Position numbers and translations under genes: made by a program
Assembly: GCA_963457665.1 (NCBI GenBank)
Contig: OY735215.1
Span: 44,849,014 to 44,913,013, forward strand
Length of the DNA: 64,000 bases
From: Thysanoteuthis rhombus
Lineage: Eukaryota > Mollusca > Cephalopoda > Oegopsida > Thysanoteuthidae
Direction of reading: 5' to 3'
Shown here: in pieces, positions 1 to 9,904 of the stretch
How the letters are laid out: each line of letters begins with the position of its first letter
Position numbering within the stretch: position 1 is the stretch's first letter
The notes under the pieces: model-generated
What the model saw: only the letters and a program-made list of their open reading frames with translations
What the model was told of the DNA's origin: nothing
Databases searched by the model: none

Positions 1-330
1 TCGGCAGTGAATGAGATTTCGTTGTTGCAGTGGATGCGAATTAAAACCCGTGACGTCACCGCCGCACTTAATTTTTTTTTTTTTTTAAACTTAGAGAAAA
101 TCTATGAATGATTGTAAGTGCATGTTTTCTCCACGTTTTTTGTTGCACGTTTTTCTTTCTACCTGCTGCCTTCTCTCCCTGTTTGTGAGTGCGTCTGCTG
201 CAGGATTTTGATTGAGAAAAAACACGTACGGAAATCGTGGGCGGGGGAAACTCTTTTTAAAAAAAATAAAGTGTCCGGGAAAAAGAAAAAAAATGAAATT
301 TGTGAGATAAGAGAGAAATAATAAAGAAAC
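1..330. other. Unassigned AT-rich sequence
   Basis: No gene or recognisable repeat seen. It holds a poly(T) run near 70-86 and a single palindromic TGACGTCA (CRE-like) at 51-58, which is about as frequent as expected by chance in a window this size. A short open frame at 118-321 has no recognisable motifs. Confidence 0.5.
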
Positions 331-760
331 AGGTTTGGTTAGTCACCCAGTGGAGACCGTTACGTGACCAATGTTCCTTGGCAGTATGCAGTGTTTAGGT
401 GATCAAATAAAATATTGGAAGAAGGGATGATCAGTGAATAAGTTACTCCTCTCGCCTTTCATTAGGTAAAAATCACTAAACAGGGCTGATTTTCTTTTAA
501 TTAACAGCGAGCACAAACTAAGGACCAATTTAGCAAACTAACCCTCAAACATACAAAAAAATATCTAGTGTTTTAAAAAAAAACAAAAAACAAGAAAACC
601 GATATATTTTTTTTTTGTTGACATAATAAGGAGTAACTGTTGACATTTCAGCCCTCTATCTCCATTGCTGCAGCTTTTATGCACGATATGCATACATAAC
701 CAGCCAGCTTGAAACCTGAGAGAGTCCTGTAATGACAGTTTTGGTTGACGATTTCTAACA
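331..760 (+). repeat. Dispersed repeat A, near full copy
   Basis: This copy starts with CAGGTTTGGTTAGTCACCCA and runs through a GTGATCA..AATAAAATATTGGAAG block and a TTTCAGCCCTCTATCTCCAT block. It ends with a block resembling TGACAGTTTTGGTTGACGAT. The same blocks occur in the same order at 5862-6135 plus 6478-6545 and at 18432-18870 on the plus strand. They occur reversed at 16735-17085, 17550-17895 and 63100-63300, and partly at 38640-38860. No coding capacity is visible, so it is probably a non-autonomous element or a LINE tail; which of these is not resolved. Confidence 0.7.
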
Positions 761-984
761 AAGTGAAGAATAATAAAGTGAAAATGAGTAAATCAAGAAA
801 ATAAGGAGAGGAAAAAAATTAAAGCAAGAAAAAACGAAAAAGAGAAAGATTGAGAAGTGATCATGGTTCGACTAATAACATTTTTATTTAATGGAGAATG
901 AAAAGTACGATTCTGAACAGGCGTTAGTTATTTCTCGCATTCATTAACCTTATTTCATTTATACATGTATACTTGCCATCAAAG
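761..984. other. AT-rich unassigned
   Basis: A-rich plus strand with polypurine runs at about 775-860. No gene or repeat homology seen within the window. Confidence 0.4.
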
Positions 985-1386
985 TCAATAATTGAACAGC
1001 TGTAGAGTCGAAATTTGAAGCCATGTAAAAGGATTCCATTGAAGAATAAATATGGTTAGAATAAACTCTATTTATGATATCACTGGCGTTTTCTGCTTGT
1101 AAAAAAGGATCTTGAGACATCTAGTTTCTGGAGAATCTAGATGTTATTTCCACTGGAAAACATTTATAATGGAGAGTAGAAAACATGTAGATTCTGGAGA
1201 ATTCTCGATATCGATGAACCTGCCAAAAGAAAGACCTTAGAGTTAAAAAAATAAAATAAAAAATAAACATTTTTAAAAGGAGTCTATTGGGATACTGATG
1301 TCAATTCCCAAGTAGGCAGATAAAATGTTAGAACCAGTAGTGCTACAATAGATCCTTTTGCTTCTATTAGTGGCTACAGTTCTTCG

Positions 1387-1387
<1 letters not shown>
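985..1387 (+). repeat. Dispersed repeat C, copy 1
   Basis: This segment aligns collinearly with 62400-62800. Shared blocks include AAAAGGATTCCATTGAAG, CTATTTATGATATCACTGGC, TTTCCACTGGAAAACAT and TAGTGGCTACAGTTCTTCG, separated by similar distances. No reading frame is conserved. The two copies lie at opposite ends of the window and are both on the plus strand. Confidence 0.65.

Positions 1388-1428
<41 letters not shown>
1388..1428. repeat. (AT)n microsatellite
   Basis: Uninterrupted dinucleotide run of about 40 bases directly after repeat C. Confidence 0.95.
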
Positions 1429-1431
<3 letters not shown>

Positions 1432-1514
1432 ATGATCTTCCGAAATGAAATGGAGCACTCAGGTGGATGGGGAATCTATGCGTTAATAAATATATCACTT
1501 AAATTCAACCTTAG

Positions 1515-1605
1515 TGACTGTCCAGTTCCGTGGAGCAGAGGGATGATACCAGCCTCTGGGTCTGAAGCTAAGGTTTTGATCCTATCTCGTGGTACTGGAC
1601 GGTAT
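1515..1605. repeat. Small inverted repeat between two microsatellites
   Basis: The block near 1517-1536 (TGTCCAGTTCCGTGGAG) is roughly reverse-complementary to the one near 1587-1603 (CTCGTGGTACTGGACGG), so the segment can fold as a hairpin of about 90 bases. An (AT)n tract lies about 90 bases to the left and a (TA)n(TG)n tract directly to the right. This suggests a small fold-back element or the ends of a MITE. Confidence 0.55.
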
Positions 1606-1613
1606 AATGGATA

Positions 1614-1616
<3 letters not shown>

Positions 1617-1670
<54 letters not shown>
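1617..1670. repeat. (TA)n(TG)n compound microsatellite
   Basis: About 33 bases of TA followed directly by about 21 bases of TG. The open frame across it on the minus strand is only a translation of the repeat. Confidence 0.95.
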
Positions 1671-1671
<1 letters not shown>

Positions 1672-1771
1672 CTGTTTGTTGATTTTAAGATTTGCGTTAT
1701 GAAGGGTGAGTACTCGATATCAGGGACAGAGCACATGTAAATATAGTGTAGACTGAGGAAACAACACTCCG

Positions 1772-1856
1772 TGGTGACTCCAAATTTTATGCTGCTGCGA
1801 TCTTCAGCATCTGAAAATCTGGTCAGAATATCGCAGCAGTATGGAACTCGGAGTCG
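1772..1856. repeat. Imperfect palindrome of about 85 bases
   Basis: The left arm, 1772-1801, contains GACTCC..GCTGCTGCGAT. The right arm, 1830-1856, contains ATCGCAGCAG..GGAGTC. The arms are near reverse complements with a loop of about 28 bases. It looks like a very short fold-back element. Confidence 0.65.
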
Positions 1857-1859
1857 CTC

Positions 1860-2650
1860 AGGATAAAAATAGTCAGGAAAAGTTTGTTTGGTTATGGGTT
1901 TTTTAGAATGGAGAGGTGGTGTCTTTCTTTAGATATAAAACTGCTTTTTTCTTAATTTTATTCTCTTCACCTTCCTGCTGTCACTTCCTACTGTCACTTT
2001 CATCAACATTGTGTCAGATCACCTCGCATTCACACAACAAACATGCCTTGTACATACGTGAGTATGTATGTGTGTTTGCACGGGCCTGACAGCATGTGTG
2101 AGCGTGTATTTATCATGGACTGACTAAATATGTTATTTCGATTTATAACTTGTTAACAAGTTGTTCAACGTGAAATTCCTGATTCATTTATGGAAAAAAA
2201 TAATTGGAGATTATTTATTTAATCTAAATATTTTCTTAGGTTTCTACACATTAATTTTCTCCTGCAATTTGATTATGATTTAAGGAGTTCTTGCATGTAA
2301 AAAACTGTTCCAAAGAGAGCTTGAAAAAAGTGACCGGCTGAGAAAAGGTCGTGTGAATTGATTTAAAAAAATATCCAATCTTTTGTACGGATTCAACTTG
2401 TGTGATGTCGATTTCTAGCATAAGAACATGCATTATCATACGGCGAAATGGCTATCCACCCTATTTGTTTTTTACATATGAAATATCTTTTTTAGAATAG
2501 TAAGATGGAAGGTGATATAAATAATCAAAAACGGTAAATATTTAATTAAATAATCCTCAAATGATAAAATGCTATTCTTTAGGTTTAGTGGTCACAAATT
2601 TGGTAAAGTACGAATAATCACTTCCCTGGTATTGAACCTTTCATCATGGC
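1860..2650. other. Unassigned AT-rich sequence
   Basis: No gene, RNA or repeat was recognised. Short open frames such as 2251-2439 on the minus strand carry no motifs. Confidence 0.4.
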
Positions 2651-2654
2651 TGGT

Positions 2655-2740
2655 GAATATAGAGGATGCTGCAAGACTTCTTATCCGAATCCTCCGTAAG
2701 TTTGCACCATAGTAGTGTTCGCTCCAAATGCTTTTTGACG
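2655..2740 (-). pseudogene. Mariner transposase scrap
   Basis: On the minus strand one frame reads EVLQHPLYSPA. This resembles the stretch just before the third catalytic aspartate of mariner transposases (VL.HPPYSPDLAP.D). The same word, EVLQHPS, occurs in the mariner copy at 55.8 kb, which supports the call. The reading frame is broken on both sides, and the sequence farther upstream on the minus strand (to about 2870) is not clearly alignable by eye. Only a remnant is supported. Confidence 0.5.
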
Positions 2741-2869
2741 TTATCGGCAGCATTCTGCCCGAATTTGAAATCGCTCTTAGAGATCAGGCTAACTTCTTTG
2801 AAGGACAACTTTTCTGTTGAGGGCTCAAAAATTTCAAATGATAATGAATTGTATGTCTATTGGATCTAA

Positions 2870-3800
2870 AATAAATGCAATTACATTAGTAAATCTTCAA
2901 CTTTTAGCTCTGCTCTCCACAATGTGAAAAACGACATTTTGTGTGTAACAATGTAACACTATTTGTACAGGTGGAACGAGGTTACATGGTACCAGCAGTA
3001 AAAAAAGAAAAAAAATAGGACTCAACCCTACTGAGCACGGTTAACCAACTATTTCATATGTGTATGATGAGAATTTCGTCCATATATCTGTTGATAATGA
3101 GAAAAAAGAAAAGAAAAAGAAAAACCAGCCGAAATCCGATCTCGTTTCGCCGATGTCCATTTTCTGAGTTCATAACAATTTGCTACTTTTTTCTACTTTT
3201 CGTGGTTCCAGTATAATAACCGTTATTTTCTGATCGATTATGTCTAAAAATCACAGAAAATGTCAATTATTCCTTTCAACTTTTGTTTTAGATACCAGGA
3301 CAGTTGTCACTCGGAATATATTTATCCTCAACAGGCAAATTTGCTCATCTTTAATTACGCAAAGTAAGAAAAACAACTAGATATTAATATCACTGCCCTT
3401 GTCACAAAATCAAAGTCTAAAGAATATTATAGACATTTTCTGTACTTTTTACACAAAAGCAATCACAAAAAATAACACGCACTACCCAGAAACGAAAATC
3501 ATGTTGCGTGGTGTAATCGCTTCGCACCTCCGGATTGTGTTTTTTCCCAAGGTCTCACGGTGCCACTGCAATATCTCCCACAGACAAAATATACCCTGCA
3601 TAAAATCAACATAATGAACTGCTCTATTTCTACAACGCATCCTCCATATTCACTTTCTCATCGGCCATATTGTTTTCTTTGGTCGTTCATTTCTGCAATT
3701 GGCACCGAATGCATCGCTTTCAGGAAATGACCTATTATTCTTGACTGATTTTCCTTTGCAAAACTTATCTTCTTCTCTTAGTTTTCCCCAGATAGATAGA
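2870..3800. other. Unassigned sequence
   Basis: No repeat or gene recognised. Short A-rich runs occur near 3000-3020 and 3105-3125. The open frame at 3399-3614 shows no recognisable domain. Confidence 0.4.
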
Positions 3801-3857
3801 TATGATCAAAGACTTGCTCATACAAATAGATAGATTGACTGGTGGATTTATCCTCCT

Positions 3858-4160
3858 CCTTTGCTCTTTCTGTCTCTTTCTCTCCTTTTCATTCTCTCCT
3901 CTTTCTCTCCTTCTCACCCTTTCCCCTTTTCTCTATTTCATTTCTCTATTTCTCTTTCTGCTTTTCCTTCTTCTCTTATTCTATTACCCTTTCTCACTTT
4001 CTTCCCTTCAACCCCATCAATTTCTCACCTTTTTCTCCACTTTCACTCTTCCCCCTATCTCTGTTCCTTTCTTTTTTCTCTTTCTCTCCTCTTCTTGTTT
4101 TTTTTTACCCCCCCCCCCTTTGTCCTCTCCCTCTTCTCTCCTCCTCCTCCTCCTTCGCAG
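3858..4160. repeat. Polypyrimidine tract (TTTCTC/CTTCTT-rich)
   Basis: About 300 bases of near-pure C and T on the plus strand, including a C9-C10 run near 4110-4119. It is open in all three forward frames, which produces long Ser/Phe/Leu open frames that are not genes. Confidence 0.9.
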
Positions 4161-4436
4161 ATCATCAACTCTTGATTGACAAACAAATCCAATCAATTTT
4201 TTTTGTTCTGTTGACGAATTTCCGGCATCGAATCCGGAATGTGTCGATTTAAACGATCTGCTGTTTATTAGAAAAGGATTCTGGGTAAATTTTCACAAAA
4301 AAAGGGAATGTGAAAAAAGAAAAGATAATGATTTCTATTGCGCATGCGTGTAAACGTGCACCTGCTTTCAATGTATGAACCCTAGGAAAGCACGTGCCCG
4401 TGAAAAACTCTGAGTAAACCCAGAGAAGATATTTCC

Positions 4437-4438
<2 letters not shown>

Positions 4439-4470
<32 letters not shown>
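4439..4470. repeat. (AT)n microsatellite
   Basis: Uninterrupted AT run of about 32 bases just left of the MITE-like element. Confidence 0.95.
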
Positions 4471-4474
<4 letters not shown>

Positions 4475-4485
4475 GAATGTATACA

Positions 4486-4695
4486 TATACCGTATTTTCC
4501 CATGTATAATGCGCGTTTTTTCCAGATATATGAGCTAAGGAATCCAGGTGCGTGTTATCTACACAAACAATTGTTATACACGTTTGAATGTATAATTGCA
4601 TACTCTGAATAACAGATTTTTATTTGAAATCTGTGCTCAATCGGCAATGCAGATTATTTATGGTACCAGTTTATATATGCTGAAATACGGTATAT
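4486..4695. mobile_element. MITE-like element with ATACCGTATTT ends
   Basis: The left end reads ATACCGTATTTTCCCATG and the right end AAATACGGTAT. The terminal 11 bases are exact reverse complements. The body is about 200 bases, non-coding, and includes TATAATGCGCGTTTTTTCC, a phrase I recall from short elements in mollusc and fish genomes. (AT)n lies to the left and (TA)n(TG)n to the right at 4690-4722. The 41.5-kb element has related ends (TACCATATATACTCGTGTA). Confidence 0.6.
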
Positions 4696-4919
4696 ATATA
4701 TATATACGTGTGTGTGTGTGTACTTAGAGAAACTAAGAAATGTATACTTTTTGCTTGTATTTTTCGTTCCTGATATTCGTGTTTGTAAGAAGCATCATTT
4801 AATAGACGCGTTCTTTTAAACCATTTCTTTTCTTATATCAAGTTAATCAATTGCCAAGATAACGCTCATCAATTCTTGGCTCTTTGTTCTTGTAATCCTT
4901 TGAAAATTTCAAGTTGCAA

Positions 4920-4982
4920 TGACAGCAGCGACAACCGTAGTAGCACTACTACAACTACTACCACTAGTTGCAGTTGTTATTA
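4920..4982. repeat. Degenerate trinucleotide-rich stretch
   Basis: Mixed CAG/CAA/TAC/ACT triplets such as ACTACTACAACTACTACC. This is low complexity with no coding signal. Confidence 0.6.
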
Positions 4983-5057
4983 ATTTTGTTTGTTGCGGTG
5001 AGGTGGTGGCAATTAATGATTATGTGCCTGCTATTTTCATACGGTTTTAAAGTTTGG

Positions 5058-5500
5058 AAAAACGAGTTTTGCGAACCTCCACGATCTCCAACTAATGCAA
5101 AAGAAACTGAATGAAGAAAGCAAGAAAGTAGGTCTTCACATGAACGTCGGTAAAACAAATGTTAAGTGCAGCAAACTTGTTAAGGACAAAGATACAATGA
5201 TCAAAATCGAAAAAGTACACCACTACATCAACCTATGATAAGAGGTCAAGTGAATAACTACCATAGGTTGACAAACTTTCAACCTTTAAAAATAAGAAAA
5301 TTATATTAGATCTAAAAAGAAGGGTCCGCGACCAAGGTACCTACCCTCACATATGGAGCTGAAACATGGAATCTAACCAAATTGACCACAAAACTGAGAA
5401 CTCTACAGAAGAGAGAATGCCCAACATCACATTAAGAGATCACAAGACAGCACATTATACTATAGAACAGATTGGAGTCAGATACATCATAAAAAGTACA
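5058..5500 (+). pseudogene. RTE-type LINE, reverse-transcriptase C-terminal fragment
   Basis: Forward frames read LNEESKKVGLHMNVGKT, then KDTMIKIEKVHHYINL, then LTYGAETWNLTK and finally RDHKTAHYTIEQIGVRY. These are consecutive landmarks of the thumb and C-terminal region of RTE-type endonuclease/reverse-transcriptase proteins. Stops and frameshifts separate the blocks, so the copy is dead. The catalytic palm is missing because the fragment starts downstream of motif C. The same family occurs on the minus strand at 14.9, 16.2, 44.8, 49.9, 53.1 and 58.1 kb; this is the only plus-strand copy of that subfamily here. Confidence 0.85.
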
Positions 5501-5861
5501 TTTTTAAACTCAAATACCAAAAATGATAAAAAAAACTTTTTTTTGTGTATTCATATGTACAGATGAAAATTATGCGAAAACCTATAATTCAAAGGTAAAA
5601 AAATAAGATCGATAGAGATCATTTGAAATAATCAAAATGCCTTTTTCAATGTATATCTATGAATAGAATTAGAAATCAGAGAAAGAATTAAAACCATTCA
5701 GTTGACAGTTCCAGTCAAATCAGGTAGAATATTGAGGAGAGTCCTGGAACACTAGGTCTCACTTTATCTTCGGTGAAATTCACCGGTTACCAGAGGCGTG
5801 AAAACTAAACGAATACAATAATAGCAATTTTATCCTCTTTATGATCAACTGGAATTGATGA

Positions 5862-6135
5862 CAGGTCTGATTAGTCATTGAATAGAAACCGTCCTTTGAT
5901 CTACATACTTTAGCAGCATGCCATGCTGGGGGTGGTCAATTAAAAAAACAATGGAAAAAGGTGATTAAGTTACTCCTCTTGCCTTTTGTTGGATTTCTAA
6001 AAAGTCCTAACTTAAAAAAAAAACAAGAGTAAACGGCAAATTTTCAAAAAAACAAAAGAGCATTTTTGCTAGATTTTGTTAGGAATGAATTTTTACATTT
6101 TCAGCCCTCTAGCTCTATTATTAGGCACGACAAAT
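5862..6135 (+). repeat. Dispersed repeat A, 5' part
   Basis: Starts with ACAGGTCTGATTAGTCATTG and contains AAGTTACTCCTCTTGCCTTT and TTTCAGCCCTCTAGCTCTAT, matching the copy at 331-760. The expected 3' block lies about 340 bases further on, at 6478-6545. Confidence 0.7.
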
Positions 6136-6477
6136 ACATGATCGCTGCTACTCAAATACAAGTATGGCAGCTCCGAGAGAGCACACTATCATAAGTGTCC
6201 CATGAAGCAGGAGGTCCTGAGAAATGTACAGAGTACTCAGGCGGTTCGTGCTTGGAAAGATATAATAATCGGCGGCAAAGCACAGTCTGAGACGACCACA
6301 AAACATTCTTGGTGCTACATACGCTAACTGGTTTTTACAACCAGTCACCCATCTAGAAGATGATCAGGCTCCACCTTGCTCAACTCCCATGATCTTACAA
6401 GAACTGATGAATCCACTGGAATTTGTTTGTATTTGTGCGTGTGTATGTTTGTGTGTGTGCATACAAACATAGAAGCA
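6136..6477. other. Segment interrupting repeat A
   Basis: About 340 bases between the 5' and 3' blocks of one repeat A copy, much longer than the equivalent gap at 331-760. It is more GC-rich than its surroundings and ends in a TG-rich stretch near 6430-6460. It could be an insertion, but no target-site duplication is visible by eye. The minus-strand open frame at 6148-6348 has no recognised domain. Confidence 0.4.
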
Positions 6478-6545
6478 CTGGAAAACTAAAGAAATTCGTT
6501 GACAATTTTGGTTGACAGTTTTTGATAACAATGTAAGTGACCATT
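6478..6545 (+). repeat. Dispersed repeat A, 3' block
   Basis: Contains TGACAATTTTGGTTGACAGT followed by TTTTTGATAACAA, matching the terminal block of the copies at 331-760 and 18432-18870. Confidence 0.6.
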
Positions 6546-7000
6546 TTAATAAATCATCGGGATTTTTTACGAAGGCTGAAAAGCCAACTTCCCTTTATTT
6601 GATCCCCAGCACCATAGTTCCCTTTGGGCACGAACACACTTTTTGCAACTAAAGCTCAAAGGAAATTAATGTTCGCACACATGGTTTGTTCTCTGGAATA
6701 ATGTAGTAATTGATATCAATACATAATATCATGAGTACTTATATATACAACCGTTTGTCTGCCATTCTTTTACGCTATAGAAACCGCCTAAATATGAACG
6801 CAGCCCAAAGAAATGTTGCATGCATCCTCAGTGAACCTTGGGGGAGATTTTCTGGTAGAGATTTCAAAGTAATAAACTTGGGAGTGGTACAATGAAAATT
6901 ATCGAAAATCAAGTACGGAATTCTTTGAGGCAATTTTATGATATGAAGGTTTTAAAAGGAGGTTCGATATAATCCAAAGCTAAATCAGACTCCTACCTTC
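6546..7000. other. Unassigned AT-rich sequence
   Basis: No repeat or gene recognised. The open frame at 6710-6895 carries no motif. The last part (about 6930-7000) begins the left arm of the large inverted repeat. Confidence 0.35.
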
Positions 7001-7027
7001 CGTTCAAACAACGTATTTGCGTATGAA

Positions 7028-7330
7028 TATCTTCTTATTTTATATGTTTAAAGATAATTCTTCAAGGGGTCAAAGTGAGAGGAAACCTGCCCCCTCTATG
7101 GCTAAAAGTAGAGGGAAACTCTTTTTTCCTCTTTAGGGAGACAAAAATGAAGGGAAACTGTTTCCCTTTTAAAGGATCAAATTTGAAAGGGAATTTTTAC
7201 TCTCAGAAGGTGAAAAATGAAGGAAACTCCTCCCCTTAAAGAGGTCAAAAGTGAAGGGAATTCTTTTAACCTTTGAGAAGTACAAAATCAAGAAAAACTT
7301 TGTCCCATATTTTAGAGGTCGAAGGTGTAT
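7028..7330 (+). repeat. Hairpin-rich minisatellite, left arm of large inverted repeat
   Basis: About seven degenerate units of 33-40 bases with the core AAAAGTGAAGGGAAACTCTT followed by a CCCCTTTAAAGGG-like half. Several units are self-complementary, for example AAGGGAAACTGTTTCCCTTT. The array is preceded by CTTCTTATTTTATATGTTTA. The whole block, including that lead-in, recurs reverse-complemented at 9905-10300. Confidence 0.75.
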
Positions 7331-7885
7331 GAATAATTTGTTTTACAAATCTGGAGGCTTCAGTCTTTTTTTTACTCCTTAAATATCTAATCCAGCATCG
7401 ACGGGTCTTTTATCGAGTAATGATTTCAAGTTTACATTTGCACGAGCATTTAGTCAGTACATACTTTTATTGGAGAGCAAAATGCTGAACATGAGCTTTT
7501 TGCACCTCCTGACCACTGAAAAGTACGGGAAACTTTCCAGCGTAATGCTCTATGGTCGGCTATGCGACTGACTCATGTACGGGAGAGCCTAATTATGATC
7601 AAATTCTTTTCAAGCCAAAAAATAATAGCAAATGATTCAACCTTATTTTCTTAGAATTTTAAGGGCAGCGTATTTGTCGAATATCAATTTCATCAAAATT
7701 TCCCTAAACATCAGTGTCAATAAGAATAAAAGCTTTAATTGTCCTTTTCTTCATTTATGACATGATTACTAGTTGATCACTAAACAAACGTAATCAGCTA
7801 AATTGATTCAATTCAGAACCGTATTATTTCTCTTGACATTTTAGATTCATGTTCAATTTATTATGTCTCAAAGCGTATATTGCAA
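7331..7885. other. Unassigned sequence between the inverted minisatellite arms
   Basis: No gene or known repeat seen. It forms the left part of the roughly 2.6-kb loop of the large inverted repeat. Confidence 0.35.
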
Positions 7886-7887
7886 TG

Positions 7888-7982
7888 TGATGATGATGAT
7901 GATACCACCACTACTGCTGCTACTACTACTACTAATGATAATAATGATAATAATAATAATAGCAGCAGCAGCAGCAGCAACT
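7888..7982. repeat. Compound trinucleotide repeat (GAT, ACT, AAT, AGC)
   Basis: Runs of GATGATGATGAT, CTACTACTACTA, AATAATAATAAT and AGCAGCAGCAGC follow each other. Low complexity. Confidence 0.9.
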
Positions 7983-8009
7983 TGTCCTTTTATTAAATGA
8001 GAATTTCAT

Positions 8010-8320
8010 TTGAATATGATCAAACTCCAGATCAAGTCTGGATCCCCACCTAGTTACCGAATTCTGGAGTTAACTTTGTGATTCTATTGTAACAAGAACA
8101 TCAATAACAATCCACACTTAGTTTTCCGAGTCTGCTGTTGACTTTGTCGAGGTAAGAATAAAAAAAACTCCTCACTGAATTTTGGGGAGTACTCTCTTCG
8201 CATTAAACCAAACCGATATGTAAAATTACGAATCCTCTGCTCTGATTTGAAATTACAACAAACTGATCAGTAGACAGCTCTCTTACCGATTGAGCTAGAT
8301 TAAAAAAATCTTACATATCT
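8010..8320 (-). mobile_element. tRNA-derived SINE (family II), minus strand
   Basis: Read on the minus strand, the promoter head is TAGCTCAATCGGTAAGAGAG (A box), followed by a degenerate B box near TAATTTCAAATC. The tail runs leftward to about 8025 and ends in sequence matching CAAACTCCAG.TCAAGTC. The tail is shared with 34885-35110 and 27500-27640. A second, partial head follows at 8395-8460, suggesting two copies in tandem. Confidence 0.65.
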
Positions 8321-8394
8321 CAGAAAATTGTTGTTAGAAATACGGAAGGGCGTATTCCATTGTAACAAATAAATGCATTCATGAAATCAAATTA

Positions 8395-8460
8395 ACATTT
8401 CCCTGATGTGATTTGAAATCAGAGCCAAGTGATTGGCAGCCGGCTCTCTTACATTTTTTT
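8395..8460 (-). mobile_element. Partial tRNA-like SINE head, minus strand
   Basis: The reverse complement reads GTAAGAGAGCCGGCTGCCAA then TGGCTCTGATTTCAAATCAC, which is the head of the same SINE family as 8010-8320. The left tail is short or missing. Confidence 0.5.
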
Positions 8461-8607
8461 CACACAAAATTCACTGGATTTGATAGCAGAACCATCAATC
8501 GCCCTGTATATATGTTGCCTTGTGCCACATTTTTAGAGCCATTGGAAAAAACAAAACAAAATGGAGCTTGTAAAGTAGTTGAGTATGTATCTGTGTGTAC
8601 TTCAAGA

Positions 8608-8665
8608 GGAGGAGGAGGCAGCAGCGGCGGTGGAGGAGGGGAGGAAGAGGAAAAAGGGGAAAATG
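8608..8665. repeat. GGA/GGC-rich low-complexity tract
   Basis: AGGAGGAGGAGGCAGCAGCGGCGG followed by GGAGGAGGGGAGGAAGAGG-type purine sequence. The open frame across it (8413-8706) is a repeat translation. Confidence 0.8.
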
Positions 8666-9080
8666 AGTACGGTCCACATTTTGGGGTGGGCCAAGTTTCA
8701 GATTAATCCATCATGATATGACTGAGAAAAATGATATTCCACATATTAAGGACAAATAGTCAGACCGAAGACGTGTCTTAAAATGGATACGCCTAAAAAG
8801 AACGAAGACAAACATCGAAGAAATCACTCACAGGCAGAAGTTATTTACATTACTTACCAAATACGTTTCCAATTCACTCATACACACACACACAATTACA
8901 TTTCAAAAAATAGATTTAAAAAAGAACGATTAGTATTTTGTTTGGGTTTTTTCTTGGGGATTGGGGATGGACTCCATTTTTACGGAAAGACTGCGTTGTT
9001 TTTAAACAAAGGCAGCAATATATCATAGTTGATCAATGTTGATGGATCAATTGTTCGATTTTCAACAAATATCAACCGAC
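8666..9080. other. Unassigned sequence
   Basis: Contains a short (CA)n run near 8881-8893. No gene or repeat family recognised. Confidence 0.35.
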
Positions 9081-9084
9081 ATTG

Positions 9085-9320
9085 CTCACTGCAGTTTCAA
9101 TAGGACCAAAAACAGATATGTCCATGTTACCACTCATAAAGGGAAGTCGTGGATAAGGGAAGACCACAGAAATGGAAGCCGCTGATAGAAGGCCACTGAA
9201 AGGGAAACTGTGGATAAGGATGGACCTTTGAAATATAAACTGCAGATAAATTAGAACCACCAAAATGTAAACCAAAATGATAGAACCACTAAAAGAGGAA
9301 CGCTGGATGCCTGTGAATGC
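9085..9320 (+). repeat. Degenerate minisatellite (about 30-38 base unit)
   Basis: About six units resemble GACCACTGAAAGGGAAACTG followed by TGGATAAG. The best matches are at 9128-9160, 9160-9195, 9195-9225 and 9280-9312. One more unit-like phrase (GACCACTGAAAGGGGGTGG) appears near 9403. Confidence 0.65.
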
Positions 9321-9339
9321 TGAGATCGTAATGTTATAT

Positions 9340-9880
9340 CTATCACGGGAATAGACTTTTAAAAATCAATAAATGATTGTTCTTAGACGATAAAAAAAGT
9401 GCAGACCACTGAAAGGGGGTGGGGTCGTGGTTATTTCTTTTTTTTTCTATCACAAGAATTGATTAAAGAATTTTTTTTTAAATGAATGATGTCAGTTAAC
9501 TGGCGACAATTGATTTAAAACACGTATATATTACGTCAGCTAACTGGTTGACAGACAAAGTGAGTCAGGGAGACGTTAGACACATCTAAAAACTTCTTCA
9601 TGAATTATTTGTGGCTTGTTATCCTTTTCTCTTTTTGTAACATATATAATTATGTGTGTGTATATGTATATATATTTTTTTCTATCACGAGAATTGACTT
9701 TAAAAAAAGGTAAATGACGTTTGTTAATTTGAGACAATTGATATATATATATATATATATATATATGACATAATCTAATTGGGGTCAGACAGAATAAATT
9801 ATAGAGACGCTGGACACATCTAAAAACTCCTTCATCAATTATTTGTAGCTTCTCACCCTTTTCACTTTTTATAACATGGT
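9340..9880 (+). repeat. Direct duplication of a ~200-base segment
   Basis: Copy 1 (9446-9650) and copy 2 (9677-9877) share TTTCTATCACRAGAATTGA, GACAATTGAT, GACACATCTAAAAACTYCTT and CAATTATTTGTRGCTT in order. A shorter start of the same unit lies near 9341. An (AT)n run at 9741-9766 sits inside copy 2. Confidence 0.75.
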
Positions 9881-9904
9881 GAGTCTCAGTGTCGGTGACG
9901 TTTT

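Noticed and set aside
51-58. TGACGTCA as a CRE regulatory site
   Set aside because: A single 8-base match is expected about once by chance in 64 kb, and no promoter or gene is nearby.
3802-4252. Overlapping Ser/Leu/Phe-rich open frames
   Set aside because: All three frames are open because the tract is polypyrimidine.
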